Assembly: GCF_020740795.1 (NCBI RefSeq)
Contig: NC_067312.1
Span: forward strand, 53,649,905-53,713,904
Source of the DNA: Apus apus
Lineage: Eukaryota; Chordata; Aves; Apodiformes; Apodidae
Length of the DNA stretch: 64,000 nt
Direction of reading: 5' to 3'
Below the pieces are notes generated by a model. The model did no database searches. It saw nothing but the letters and a program-made list of their open reading frames with translations, and had not been told where the DNA came from. Every line of letters starts with the position of its first letter. The first letter of the stretch is position 1. A program made the translations under genes and the position numbers. Below are positions 49,406-61,519 of the stretch, piece after piece.

Positions 49406-51864
49406 GGTTCTGACCAGCAGCAAAGATGCTGAGTGGAAAAATTTACCCTGTGTCAAAACTTTACCCAGAGAAATACACAACATCCTTGCTCAGAATGTAT
49501 AAAGAACGAATCTGTGCCAGTGCACAGGTTTCTCCTGAGGAAGCTGCAGCCGAGGCTGATAACATGCCGGAGCAGGGACCACAGAGGACTAGGACAGAAG
49601 AAACTCACATGCTCAGAACAGCAGAAACCATCCCATGTTCCATTCCTTCTTCCCATGTCACTTTTCTCCTTGTCTGAGCATTTGGCACACACTAAACAAG
49701 ACAAGGGAAATTAGGATAAGGAAGGAAAGGAAGCAGCTAACCAGTGAGGTGAGAATTTGCATTCAGGTATTTCTTTATCTGTACATTCAGATCAGTTGCC
49801 AGAAATTTGTGTTGATTGAAAATAAAATTATTTTTAAGTAACTCCCCAGTTCAAGTCTCTTTGCTTACTGCAAGAACCAACTCATTTCTTCACTGCCTCA
49901 GCTTTGCATTGACACAGTCTGAAAGCTGATGAAGTTAAAATAGTATTTAATTTGCCTATCCAAAAGGGTGGAAAAGAAGAAAAGTGGCAATTCTCAAGTT
50001 GAAAGTACCATGTTTTCTTGAGGTATCACCCAAACTCATGTATTAACTTGAGAAGGAGATGCAGTTTAAGTTCCACCTTCTTCCTCCCTTTCCATGTCTT
50101 GGAGACATAAATAACAGGGTTTTTCCAAGCCATTTCTTTTTTCCTAGATTCAATCTGGACATCTTTCAACTTCAGAGGAGAAAGGGGACACTATGATTAT
50201 TTAACTAAGTAACCTGAAGAAACACAACCTTAATACACACACAATAGCATACATTCCAGTATTCGATACAGTATTAAAAAAAAAATCACTAAACGCAAAA
50301 AAAACCTGAAGGAAGGAACAAAAGATCTTGTCATAAAATCATTAAGGCTGGAAAAGACCTCTAGGATCATGAAGTCAAACAATTACCCCCACATTGTTTC
50401 AGGATTCTGTACCAGAAACAACTTCCCCTCCACCACTTCTGTCCTTCTATTAGCACCCTTTTTCTCTGAGTAAAATCTCTAATAAACATATTCTGCATGA
50501 ATGTTAGGGAGGATTGCTCAGGAATTAACCAAGTAAACAAAGATGTCGATAATCCCTATATAGTTGCTAGGCAACAGGTAATCAGAAAGATACTGAGAAC
50601 AATGGAAATGGTAAATGTGTACAACATTCGCAAATACAAATTGTTTTGAATGCTCCATAATTTGCAGTCAAAAACTATTCATTAGAAGTATTTCATTTTC
50701 AGTCTTCCAACAGGTCAGAGTGAATGTCATTATCATCCATTAGTCTCTTCTTCAGGTGAATGGCAAAATGTGGCCAGGGTACTGAAAATTCTGTGGTTTT
50801 ACTGTTGAAAACCACCATTAGGGATTAAGATGACCTATCACTAACGTGCAAAACCAAAAGGCCTGCTTTTAGTGATTTATTCTGTCTGAATCATGAGATG
50901 AAAAGTGTATCAGTGAAACTAAAAAATGTGCTGTCAGCTACATAGGGCTTAAAGGTTTTTTTATTTTCAGACTTACAACAAAAGTTAAAGTCACCTGTAT
51001 ACTTCTCTTCTGCTACACTTCTAATACACTTCTAATACATTTAGATTAAATCCTATTGGCTGCAAACATGGACGAAAATATGAAGCAAAAATACCCACAT
51101 AAAGAATACTGATACTCAGAATAGTCATCACTGCATATCCTCTCAACAGAAACAGGAAAACAACACGGTTAGGAATTGATTAGAACATTCAAGTGAGATG
51201 GGTAGACAGGTCACTAGGAGGAAGGTCATGCAAACACACCTTTTATTCTGCTGGTAACCTAGCCCATTAAACTATTTTCCTGCTTATGGCTTACAACACT
51301 CTCTATGCTAGTGTGGAAAACATGATCAAATTTTCAGTGCAACAACCAACAACCTGATTTAGCATTTATACATTAAAAAAATGATTACTTTGTTGGCCCA
51401 TTGGTGTTTTTTACCCAGTGTCCAAAGTGTAGATCAAAATCCATTGCAAATAATGATTGCACTCATCTTAGGAATACTGCCTTTAAATAGAAATGCTGCC
51501 TATGCAAAACAAACAAACAAAGTCTCTTACCTGGGATATTTGTACAATAATTCAATAATTTAATAATAATTTCAATGCACACAATAGGAAAAAAACAAAC
51601 AACAACAAAAACCCACAAAACCACAAAAAAAACCCTGCCAAGCCTAATGCATATAAGATTATGTGAACAGCACCAAATAAATCCTGCATATTTTTAGGAT
51701 TCTGTAGACTAAGAATGTAAAAATTTGTATGTGCCCAAGATTTTTTCAGTGCCCACAAGGCACTGGTCTGTATTTATATTAAGATGTACATTTTAAAATT
51801 CAAATCATGGAATATTGCCATTCTGTTGCTTGGAGAGTGTTATAGTAACAGCTATAGAACAAAA
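49406..51864. other. Intergenic downstream of PIGG, no gene seen
   Basis: AT-rich unique sequence with one CR1 3' fragment (50,329-50,480) and a doubled CACTTCTAATA motif near 51,016-51,040. Could include alternative PIGG 3' UTR. Confidence 0.5.
50329..50480 (-). mobile_element. CR1 3'-end fragment, diverged
   Basis: Begins TCATAAAATCATTAAGGCTGG with an AAAGACCTCTAGGATCAT continuation, the minus-strand 3' end of a CR1 of a different subfamily from its neighbours. Similarity fades after about 50,420. Confidence 0.65.
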
Positions 51865-52074
51865 GTTACCCATGAAAAACCAGTTTATTTTAAGTCAACA
51901 TTTTTAAAGCAAACTTGGTTATAAAACAGGACAAGCCCTTAAAAACCTGATTTTGACTAACATAAACAAGGTTACTTTTCAAATTCTTCACAATTTAAAG
52001 CCATTACTTTCCTTCCTCCATTCCAGTGACATACTGGACACTGCAATGTAAAACTGTGTACTGCACACTTATTT
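51865..52074 (-). other. PIGG: Probable PIGG 3' UTR with AATAAA signal
   Basis: Immediately after the PIGG stop on the minus strand is AT-rich unique sequence. The first AATAAA in this orientation is at 51,884-51,889, about 190 bp from the stop, suggesting a short 3' UTR ending near 51,865. Longer forms cannot be excluded. Confidence 0.5.
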
Positions 52075-52300
52075 TCAATCTTGCACTTTGTGAGAGTGGT
52101 TCTGATCCATGGCTGTGAAGAACAGGCAGACAGTGGCTGTGATGAACACATGCACTCCTTCATAAAGTAGTTTTGGTGAGAAGACACTCCATATGAACAG
52201 GTGGTAACGCAGCCCTGTTACCAAAACAATGTAGATGGTGACTGGAATGGAGCGTATTAGGGCGTAGCAGAAACAGCCATGACTCACCGCCGCTGAATTC
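52075..52300 (-). CDS. PIGG: PIGG, last coding exon (C-terminal 74 residues)
   Basis: On the minus strand a pyrimidine-rich acceptor (TTTTTGTTACCAG) is followed by an open exon encoding 74 complete residues and a TGA stop. The segment RYHLFIWSVFSPKLLYEG and the following FFTAMDQ match my memory of the C-terminus of vertebrate PIGG, the GPI ethanolamine phosphate transferase 2. That ER membrane enzyme adds ethanolamine phosphate to the second mannose of GPI. Two hydrophobic segments in the exon (about residues 9-30 and 49-66) fit the last membrane spans; the polar tail ends in HKVQD. The exon begins with the third base of a codon, so the preceding exon must end two bases into a codon. Only this exon is identified here; the catalytic domain lies beyond the window to the right. 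The gene converges on TMEM271. Confidence 0.88.
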
Positions 52301-53492
52301 CTGGTAACAAAAACAGAGGAGTTCATTCTCAGGCAAACTCAGCAAAGACATCAGAGTTCCTCCGCTCTTTAGTATTATTTCACAACACAAAGAATATTCA
52401 CAGATCTCCCCTTTATGCTAGAAAACAGATTATTGATGCAATAATGTAACTAATAAAGCTTGTCTGTATCACTGCCAAATAAACTGCAACATGTTAAGGG
52501 TAAGCAGAGCAACTTTCACTGCAATAAAGGCATCCAGTAGGTTACCTCAAACTTCAAAGGTTCTTTGCTTTACTATACATTGTTCTAATTATTAAAATTT
52601 CCATTAAGCAGTTGCAAGATAGCTTTGTCTCTTGTTGGCCTTCCAGCACCTTGCCCCAGAATGTGGGTGCTAAGACACAGAGAAGAGAGACTAAGCTGCC
52701 TGCCCAGTACAATGGATAATCAAATGGAGTCCGCTCGCTTTGTAATGTGCATAAAACTTGCCCAAGTGCACTGCTGTCCATAGCCAGTAATACTGTACAA
52801 AGCAAGATAAAAACTGTGCAATCCGAAAAGTTTGCAAAGCTAGCTAACAAAACGTTCTACAGAAAATACTATCTTCTTAGGCTTACATGAGCAACACATT
52901 GCATTCCTGTCCCAGCAGCTCGTGTCTGTGGGGCCCACTGCACTGCAAGAAATGTCTGCCCCCTGTGTAACACACATGGTTGAAATCTGACACATTGAGC
53001 TATTCTGGTGGGTGACAAGAGTCAGATGAAAATGGAATTGAAAGTATTTTCTGCGCTACAATTTTTCTCCCTCCCCTGAGATACCAACTCACAGCAATAA
53101 TGCTGGTTTGGCATGTGTTCACTTTCCCCAGACTACATCTGCAGAGACTAATTCACACCAAGTTCAGATGCTTACCTGCTAAAAAAAAAACCCAAAGGAA
53201 TAAAGCTATTTAACTGGAATAATAAGCAGAACATTTTCCCCTTCCCATCAAAATATTTTACATTACCAGTCCCCGAAAGAACACACTGGCAAAAAGTGGA
53301 AATTCTTTACACTGAAATCATGATCTAAGAATCTGTTCTGCTCGTCCCAGTTCTTAATTTTGATCTTGTTCCAAGTAATAAAAATTTAAGATGACTAGCA
53401 CTTCTGTGAGATGTAAATTAGTCACTTATGACTAAGTAAGATACAGAATGCAGAATTTTACATAAACCATTAAACTGACTATTCTTTAAATG

Positions 53493-53509
53493 AAAAAAAA
53501 AAAAAAAAA
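53493..53509 (+). repeat. Poly-A tract in the PIGG intron
   Basis: Seventeen A bases, poly-T on the PIGG sense strand. No element recognised. Confidence 0.85.
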
Positions 53510-56500
53510 TAGGATACAGTCCTGTTTTCCAGCAACATTGAGCGAAATTCCCAAGGCTTTCAGTTGAAGGAAGAAAGGCCATGAAAGCAGATTTTTAAAA
53601 TCAGCTAAGAACAGCAGGTGTGAATGATTGCAAAACATACATTCAGTTCACAGAAAACTACTTCCCTTGCTGCTTAGCCAGGGAAATTGTGACTTGGAAG
53701 TGAACTAGGCAGCTCCCTGATTCCACATAACTATCTTAGTCTTCAGTGAGCTTGTATAAATAACCAGCTTTATGTTTAATAATTGATTTTGTTGATGAGG
53801 AATAAACAAACTGCAGTTCACTCAGTCTTAGCTGTTTTCATCCTGGTTTCAATAAAAACAATATTTATAGTAATTAGATGATACAACTAAATAAACAGAT
53901 AAGTCAGGTAAGGAAACAGACAATATTTAAAAAATTTTCTAGAGTAAAAAAATGCACTTGATAGACCAGCTAGATGAAGGCTTTCAGCGGCTGTGGCTGT
54001 TACATGTATTGAGCTCAATGATGGAATTTTCAAGGGGATACTAAAAGAGAGAAGTTAGCGTGTACATGAATTTATACATCCTTTCAAGACTTACGCATAC
54101 TCCTTTCAAGAGCCCTGCATTTCAAATTGAAATTTCACTTTCTATTTTTACATAGTCTATGCTCACCTAACAACACATGTATTACTCTACTGTGAGAATC
54201 ATAAGTCAATGGTATTACAAATTTTAAGAACATGTACTTTGACAATTTTTAAGAAACTGGGTAGAAGATCATTTTTAATCCAGTATCTGTGCTTTCACTC
54301 CTTTGGCTTAAAGATTAGGCAGACATTTTAGATATTTGTATTACATATTGGAATGAGAGCACACAGTAATCTTTACTAGTAACATTACAATTCTGAATTT
54401 TCACATTGTAATTACTAGCAAAGTATTCCTAACTCAGTGAGTAAGTGGTACAATTATTTCTGTATTCTTATATAGTAAAAGTAACAAACTGTTTTCCACT
54501 TCTGTAATGACTTTACTTCCGAAAGGTCTCAGCACTCAATCTCTCAACAAAATACAGATGCCCACCTGCAGAGGGAAATCTTGGACAGTTTCACAGTGTA
54601 ACAGTGTAGCAGGCAATTTAGAGAAGGCAACAGAAGCACACTGTATCCATAAAGTTAAACTGTTACTAGGGTTCGATAGCAGCATAATTTGTTGTATTTT
54701 GGAGCTTGTGTAAGTGTTCACATCTATGTTGCTGCAGAAGCAGCACCAGAATGACTGAGCACAAGCAGTTAGACCTGCTCAGCTATTCTGATGCTGAGGC
54801 AATGACTCAGCTCTTTGAGCACAGCACCATTTTTTTTGTCTTGCTTCTGCTGGGCACCCAATTTGCTCAATATCTAAGAACAGTGACTTCTGGTGATCCT
54901 TTTGTTCATTCTACACACACAGAGTGACTGCAGGGTACATGGCTTCACCAGGCCACAAGGAACACAATGGCCAGGGATCAGACTGCTGCTGATAACGTGA
55001 CCAAGACAATCCAGGTAGTTAGCTGGTTCCTGACTTATTCCATAGGAAAGTATCAGAAGAGCACCAAAAGACAGCTGCGCAAGATTACAGGACCCATCTA
55101 AAGCATTAACTGAACTGTCCCCACAATAGTTAAATGTCTTTTCTTATTTAAAGGAGGAGAGAATAGAGGGATGTAAACTGTACAGACTACGTACATGTTC
55201 TGATAGAACCAGACCAATATTAAGGCCTCTGCATGATGCAGGAGTGAAAAAATATGTACTCAAGTCTCTACTACTGAGCTCATTTAGCAACTTAGCTTCT
55301 GGGGGCGTTATTGAGAAATCCAAATGGACTAAAGATTACAAGACATATCCAGACTTCATGTGAGATCAATGCTGAAGACTGCTAGATCCAGAAAAAACAA
55401 TGTCTTTGGAGACTTTTGAGGCAGAGAGAACTATAGACTCACATCCCTGAACACACCATATTTGGACTTCAAACATGAAGTAGAGTCTAAAGAACATATT
55501 GGTTTTCTGCAAAAATCCTCTCCTTTATTTGAATATTTAATACCGAGAAAAACATGGCCAAGGAATAGTGCTGTTAGTAGGTTTTCTGCTTCTTTGGATC
55601 TCCTAAATCCTAACTGCCCACGTTTTGTCAACAAATCTTTCACCTTTCAATCCATATCTAAGGTGCTATTAAAATGAGTAACACAAGGTCTGTAAAACGA
55701 AAACAATATTATGCCAAAAACATGAAAGAAAACCAAATTTTCTTGTAAAGACAGATTTCCTAGATCTACAGAATACTTGGCAGATGGTGACACAAGTTTT
55801 GTAGTTTAAAAATCAAGCCAAAAACCTCCACAGACAGCTCTACAAATTTTTCCACAAGCAATTTTAAAATACTTCTCTATATTGTTCCAATCTTTGTTCT
55901 AACTCACCAAATTAAACAAAAATTTTAGAAATATTCAAGTATAGGAGTGAGGAATACTCCAGAACTGTAATTTTCCTGGGACTAGGGGAGGAGGGTCACA
56001 TCTGCAGTTTCAGTATGAAATGAGCTGAATCCTTTCAACAAAAGTTATCCTCCAGCATTTCTGCCCTTCCAGCTCCTCTTTTCTAGCTGAATATCACTGC
56101 CTAGACTACCTCTGACTGGGGATACTGAATTTGCACATTTGAAGGCAATTTTTACTGTAATTTTTTTTTTACTGCACCAGTGTAACTTTTTTTTTTCCTA
56201 GGCTTTCTGCATTTTCAGTTCACAAAACTTACCTGTTCAGTGTGCTCTGAAAATTAGTTGGCACTTGGTAGACATCTGTCTTGTGTATATTAATAAAGGG
56301 TTGCAATCAGAAACAAAAACTGTAGCGCTCCAAGTGTCTAACATCAATCTACAAGAAAATCCTCTGATCTAAGCAAATATCAGTTAGGTTAGATCTGCTG
56401 TATCTCTCTAACACGCCCTACTCTCACCTAGTATAATTCTTACAGGGCTATTTCACATTATAGCATATGATCTTGCAGTGTCATGGAAAAAACATTTTAT

Positions 56501-57104
56501 ATTTTTAGCAGATCCAAGGGAACCAAGAGTTCTTTGGAAATTTACATTATCAACTCTGGTATAGACTATCAATCAGAACACCATTAACTCTATAAATTCA
56601 CAATTTTTGACACCAAACCCTATCAACGGACTGGCGTCAAAAGGACAGCTGACAGCAAGCTAAAAGGGTTGTTAGAGTATATCCTACAACCATGGAAATG
56701 AAGGAACTTGGAGATGACCATTGATCTTCCCGTCTGGGCCTCTTTCCCAGTAAGAAAGGCATAGAAGCTAAAACTACCTGAGCAAGGTCAGGTGTCCATG
56801 GCAGTAAGTTAACAGTGGACTGTAGTATAGGATTCTGCAGGTTCTCACAAAGACTTAGCTGTAAAAGGCTATTAAGACCTGAAACTTAAATTCTCTTCAT
56901 CTCAACATCAAGAGTATGAAAAGCAGGATCATGTAAATGGTTTTGCCTTTTTTCACTGCTGGCATAATCTTTTGTGCTGGGAACTTTCTGTCAGAAGGAG
57001 AAGTAGTCTCAGACACCTGGCAGAACTAACTCCTCTCACTGGCCCTGGGCCAGAAGGCCTGAACAGCGACTCTGAATGGCTACTACCATCATTTTACTGC
57101 TAGG

Positions 57105-58060
57105 GCAAGAAATCAACTGTACCAAGTCAAAAGTAGGATCCCACAGGGAATTATACCAGGCCCCAAGCTGTTCAACACTTGCTCAAGTATACCAGATAAT
57201 AGGATTGAAAGAATCCTCACCAAGTTTGTTGATTACACTACACTGGGAGGTGAGGCAGACATGTCAGAAGGGAAAGCCATCTTACAGAGAGACCCGGACA
57301 GGCTAAAAGAGGAGGCTACCAGGAACTGTATGAAGTTTAACAAAGACAAGGGCGAAGTCCTGCACCTGAAATGGAATAACCAAAGGGCACAGTTCAAGCT
57401 CAGATCTATGTGGCTGGGGAACAGCCTTGCTCAAAGGGACCTGGGAGTGCTGGTGGACAACAGTCTGAACATGAGTCAGCAAAGCGCCCAATCAGCTGTA
57501 GTATCAAAGGCTGTATCTGCAGGGACATTACTAGCAGAGATGGAGAGCTGATCACCCCATTCTAATCAGTGCTTGTCAGGCCACAGCTGGAATACCGTGC
57601 TCAGTTCCAATCTCCACAATTAAAAAAAGATGAGGAAAAGACTGGAGGGGGTCCAAACGAGGACTGGAAATGATCAAGGCAAGACTTCAGGCGTTAGGCC
57701 TCTTCTCCCTGGAAAAAGGTCAGGGAAACCTCAACCCAGTATCCCAGGACCTAAAGGGTTTCTACAAAGAGGACAGAGCTCTTCACCGGTACCATATGCA
57801 GAAGACAAGAGGCACTGGGGACAAGTTGCACTGGGAGAGGTTTCATCTCAGTACAAGAAGGATGTTTTTTACAGCAAGAACAAACCATCACCAGAACAAT
57901 CTCTCCAGGGATATGGTAGTGTCTCCATCACTGGAGATCTTCCAGATGCAACTGGACAGGATACTAGATGACGTAACTGAGGTTCCCTTTCCCATATAAG
58001 ATTGGATCAGATGATCTGTTGATATCACTTCTATTCTGAGCTATTCTATGGTTCTGTAAA
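57105..58060 (+). mobile_element. CR1 LINE fragment, ORF2 C-terminus plus 3' UTR, older subfamily
   Basis: Begins in the reverse-transcriptase region (GSHREL-type remnant of a VPQG motif, then the KFNKDKGEVLHL region), passes through a stop-interrupted ORF2 C-terminus and ends with tandem tail units (ATTCTATGGTTCTGT). It is more diverged than the copies at 38-39 kb and 45 kb. It lies in the PIGG intron, opposite to PIGG. Confidence 0.85.
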
Positions 58061-59235
58061 GCAATGCTTGCTTTTTTGCACTGGGGGAAGACCTAGTTTT
58101 TTCCTGTATTTTTCCATTACAGTAACTGTTTTTAAACTTGTGACTTAAATAAAATAACAACTCTCTCCTTAAATTACTCCTGCCACCCCAGCAACATACA
58201 CATTTGAGAAGTGCTTGTGCACTTTAAGAAAAGGTGTGATAAAAGAAGACAGAAAAATCCTGGATAAATGCAGAAGGATAGTATCCCATGTACAGTCCTA
58301 CACACAGCTAACAGAACCAAAAAGTCAGTTTATGCTGGCCACAGAATAGAAAAGAACAGAAAAATAATGGTGAAAAAGAAAAAAAATCTGCAAGGAAGAA
58401 CAGTAAGATAAGGCCATTGACAGTAAAAATTAGAGGGAACATCTAGAAACATTTCTACAATAAAGCAGCATGCAGGCAGAAGTCTACATAGTCGTCTCAT
58501 TCCAGAAGTGTCCATTTGAATGGCTCTGCTCCTATTTGAGGAGTCATAGAAACCACTAAAAAACCAGATTAATCATGCAGCCCTTACTAGCTGTAGAGAA
58601 GAAAGAAAATTGGTAATATGTTTCCATCTGAAAAATTCTGTTACAGAATTATGAGGAAGGAATATCCAAGGTACTGAAGAGAAAGGAGAAAGAATTCCTT
58701 CAGTGTACTGTGTATACCCATGCAGTGTACCAGAATGTTGCCCCCAACTTTCTACACAGCTTCTTCTATTGCAATATGCAGCAGATTCACCTTCACAGAC
58801 TCATTCCTTGTGGGGCAATAAGATGACTTCTGGAACTATGCAAGGATACTCTTACTCAGCCCAAGTATCATACACACTTTTAACTGTGGCAAGTTTATAG
58901 GAGTGCTGGACTTACAAATAATTTGCGTAAGGTTGAATAATTAAAGCCAACAATACTCAAATTTAGCATAAAGCCCGCATAGCTCCACACACTTTCTCTT
59001 GCAAGCAAAATGGTTTATAGGAGGACCTGTAAACTCATACTGTAGGATCCCTGCAAAGGAAGAAAAAAAGCCAATACCATGAAGCACAAAAGGAACAGTT
59101 AAGAAAAACAGTTTCACCATTAATTAACTGCCAAGGTCAATCTAGTCTTGAGGAAAATACCTTTGTATAATCACTATACACTCTCTTCACTCACTCTGGC
59201 ATTCTCTAGGCAGGAAAGCAAAAAAATCACCACAG

Positions 59236-59386
59236 GATTTGCCCCCTCCCTGGAGGTGTTTAAGACCAGTCTGGATGAGGCTTGTGCAGCCTGGTCTAGT
59301 GTGAAGTGTCCCTGCTCATAGCAGGGAGGTTGGAACCTGACGATATTTAAAGTCCCTTCCAACCTGCACTAATCTATGATTCTATG
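59236..59386 (+). mobile_element. CR1 3'-end fragment
   Basis: About 150 bp of the CR1 3' region, from the CCTCCCTGGAGGTG motif to an ATGATTCTATG tail. It is 5'-truncated, as is usual for CR1. Confidence 0.85.
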
Positions 59387-59571
59387 TTTTTTCATGCCAT
59401 AGCTTTGATGATACTCTCATGCTAATCTTGGCTCTGACACAGAAAATGTAAAGTAAACAGACAGACACAACTTTCAGAAGATTGAAGAAGTTACTTTGAG
59501 GTTTAAGTATGTTCTCTGGCCAAGAAACCTAAAAAGACAGCTCTTAGAAAAATGTGGACATCACCTGTTGG

Positions 59572-61170
59572 ACAGAGAAAGGCAGAGAGAGAAAAGGTGG
59601 CAGAAAGAATGAGGGCAACAGAGAGGAAAAGGGAAAGACAGAGAACAAAAAGGAGAGAGAAGAGCAGACAGCTGAGAGTGCAGGAGGGGCAGGGTGAGGG
59701 AGAGAGAGAAGCAGGAGAATTGAGAGGGAGAAAATAAGCACAAGTAAGAGAAAGCGTGTGAGTGAAGAAACAAGGTGAGATGTAGTGAACAAGTAGGATG
59801 AAACAGGGGAAGAGGAGGAAGGTCAGAGACAGAAACAGAAGAAACACAGGAGAAGGATGGAGACATGGAGAGAATGCAAGGGAGAATGGGTAGGGAGAGG
59901 AAAAGAGAAAGGGAGTGAGAAAGTGAGATACAAAAGGAGAGAGAGCAAGAGAGAAAGGAGGAAATAGAGCATAAGAGAAAGAAAAAGAGAAAACAATCTG
60001 AAAAAGAGTGAAAAAGAATAGGAAAGAGGAAAATAAAAAGGTAGAAACAGAATATGCCTGAAGAGAACCGCATGTGCAAGGGAAAAAGAAGGAAAGGGGA
60101 GATGCTGGGCAAGTAAGAGAGGGTGGGGAAGAGGGCTGGAGAGAAAAAAAATGAAAGAAAGCAAAAGAGCACATGTTGGCCAAAGAGAGAGATAAGGTGG
60201 AGACAGAGCCTGAGAAAGAAGGGAGTGCAGAAAAAGGGAGAGAGGAACATCTAGGAAGGCAGAAAATCAGCAAAGAGAACAAAAAAGAGCACAATGGGCA
60301 CAGTGACATTGGAAGAGACAGGAGGAAGTAAGAGAGATGAGGGGGCTGCGTGGGAAGGAGTAGAGAAAACACAATTCAGAGAGAGGGGAATAAAGAGGAA
60401 GAGACAAATGTGCAGCAAGATGGGAAAAGCAGAAAGAAAGAGCAAACAAGACAAAAAGATCGGGAAAGGGAAAGACAGCAAACGAGAAGGAGAATGCAAG
60501 ATAGACAGACTGAGTGAGAGGCAAAAGGATAGAAATATAAGCAGAGGCAAAGAAAACCAGAGTATGATTGAGAGAAAAAAGAGCAGATAGAAAAGAGTGT
60601 GAGAGAAATAAAGTGAGTCAGGCAGAGGGAGAGAAAAACAAAGGTAAGACAGCAAGCAAGGAAAGGAGAGGAAAAGAGCAAGCATAGGCACAGATTGACA
60701 AGGAGTGAATAGAGAGAAGGACGTAAAAGCAAAGAGGCAGAGGGAAAGACATTGAAGTAAAGATAAAAGGGAATGAGACACAGTGGGACAGATTCAGAGT
60801 AAGAAGGGAAGAAAGGGACAGCAGCAGGGACAGAGAGCATGAGAATGAGAGGGGAGCAGGCAAATGAAGAGGAGAGAGTGAGCAAGGAAGCAGAAGGCAA
60901 AGGTAAAGCCAGTGAGGAAGACAAAGGGAAAATGTGACTTGGAAAGACTGACAAGGAGAGAAAGGGAAAAAATGGAGAGGGAAAATGCAATAGGTAAAGA
61001 GAAGAAGAGGAAAAAAGAGAGAGAAAGGAAAAGACAGTGAATGGGAAAGAGCAAATGAGAGGAAAAGCATGAGTGAACAGGTGAGAGTGGAAGAGGGAAT
61101 AAGTGTGGGGAGAGGGAAGAGCAAGAAGAACAAAGACCCACATAGAGAGGAGAGGAAAAATCAGGAGCAA
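59572..61170 (+). repeat. Polypurine (GA-rich) tract, about 1.6 kb
   Basis: The plus strand is overwhelmingly A and G, with isolated C and T, for about 1.6 kb; I see no fixed repeat period by eye. On the minus strand, the sense strand of PIGG, this is a polypyrimidine tract, which explains the long Leu/Ser/Phe/Pro-rich open frames there (up to 289 codons). Those frames are composition artefacts, not proteins. Tracts like this can adopt triplex (H-DNA) forms. Confidence 0.9.
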
Positions 61171-61519
61171 GCAGTTGCACACAGCTTATGAGTTCTTTGT
61201 TACAGCTGCTGCCTGATAAGAAAGGGTTAAGTACCTGTATAGCTGGTAGGCCTTGAGCATAACTAAGGGACACAGCACTTCATGCAGAAGGGTGCAATGA
61301 ATGGATCCTCATCTCAATTCAGACTAGCCTAAACATTCTCATGCATAGTAGTGATGCACTGGAGCACATTCTCCAACAGCTCTTGGAGCAGCTACCCCAG
61401 ATTGAGTTTTGGATGGCAGATGAAGGCCTGTAGGTCCTCAGCTGCAGGGATTGCACAGGGCCTCTCCCTAAGGCTTGCAGAGGTCTTCTTTCCTGCAGCA
61501 GATAAGCTGTTGAAGAGCT

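Noticed and set aside
51001-51045. Repeated CACTTCTAATACA motif
   Set aside because: Only two short units in AT-rich DNA; likely chance or a minor slippage event.
52554-52856. Hydrophobic minus-strand open frame just upstream of the PIGG last exon, with an acceptor-like TTTTCTGTAG, as an alternative last exon
   Set aside because: Its frame would need an incoming phase of zero, but the upstream PIGG exon must deliver two bases of a codon. In the correct phase it hits a stop within five codons. The peptide does not match PIGG.
59503-61273. Minus-strand open frames of 289, 268, 229 and 176 codons rich in Leu, Ser, Phe and Pro
   Set aside because: They are readings of the polypyrimidine strand of the GA-rich tract in several overlapping frames. 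Purine-only strands contain few complementary stop codons, so long frames arise without coding. No domain, and several frames are open at once.
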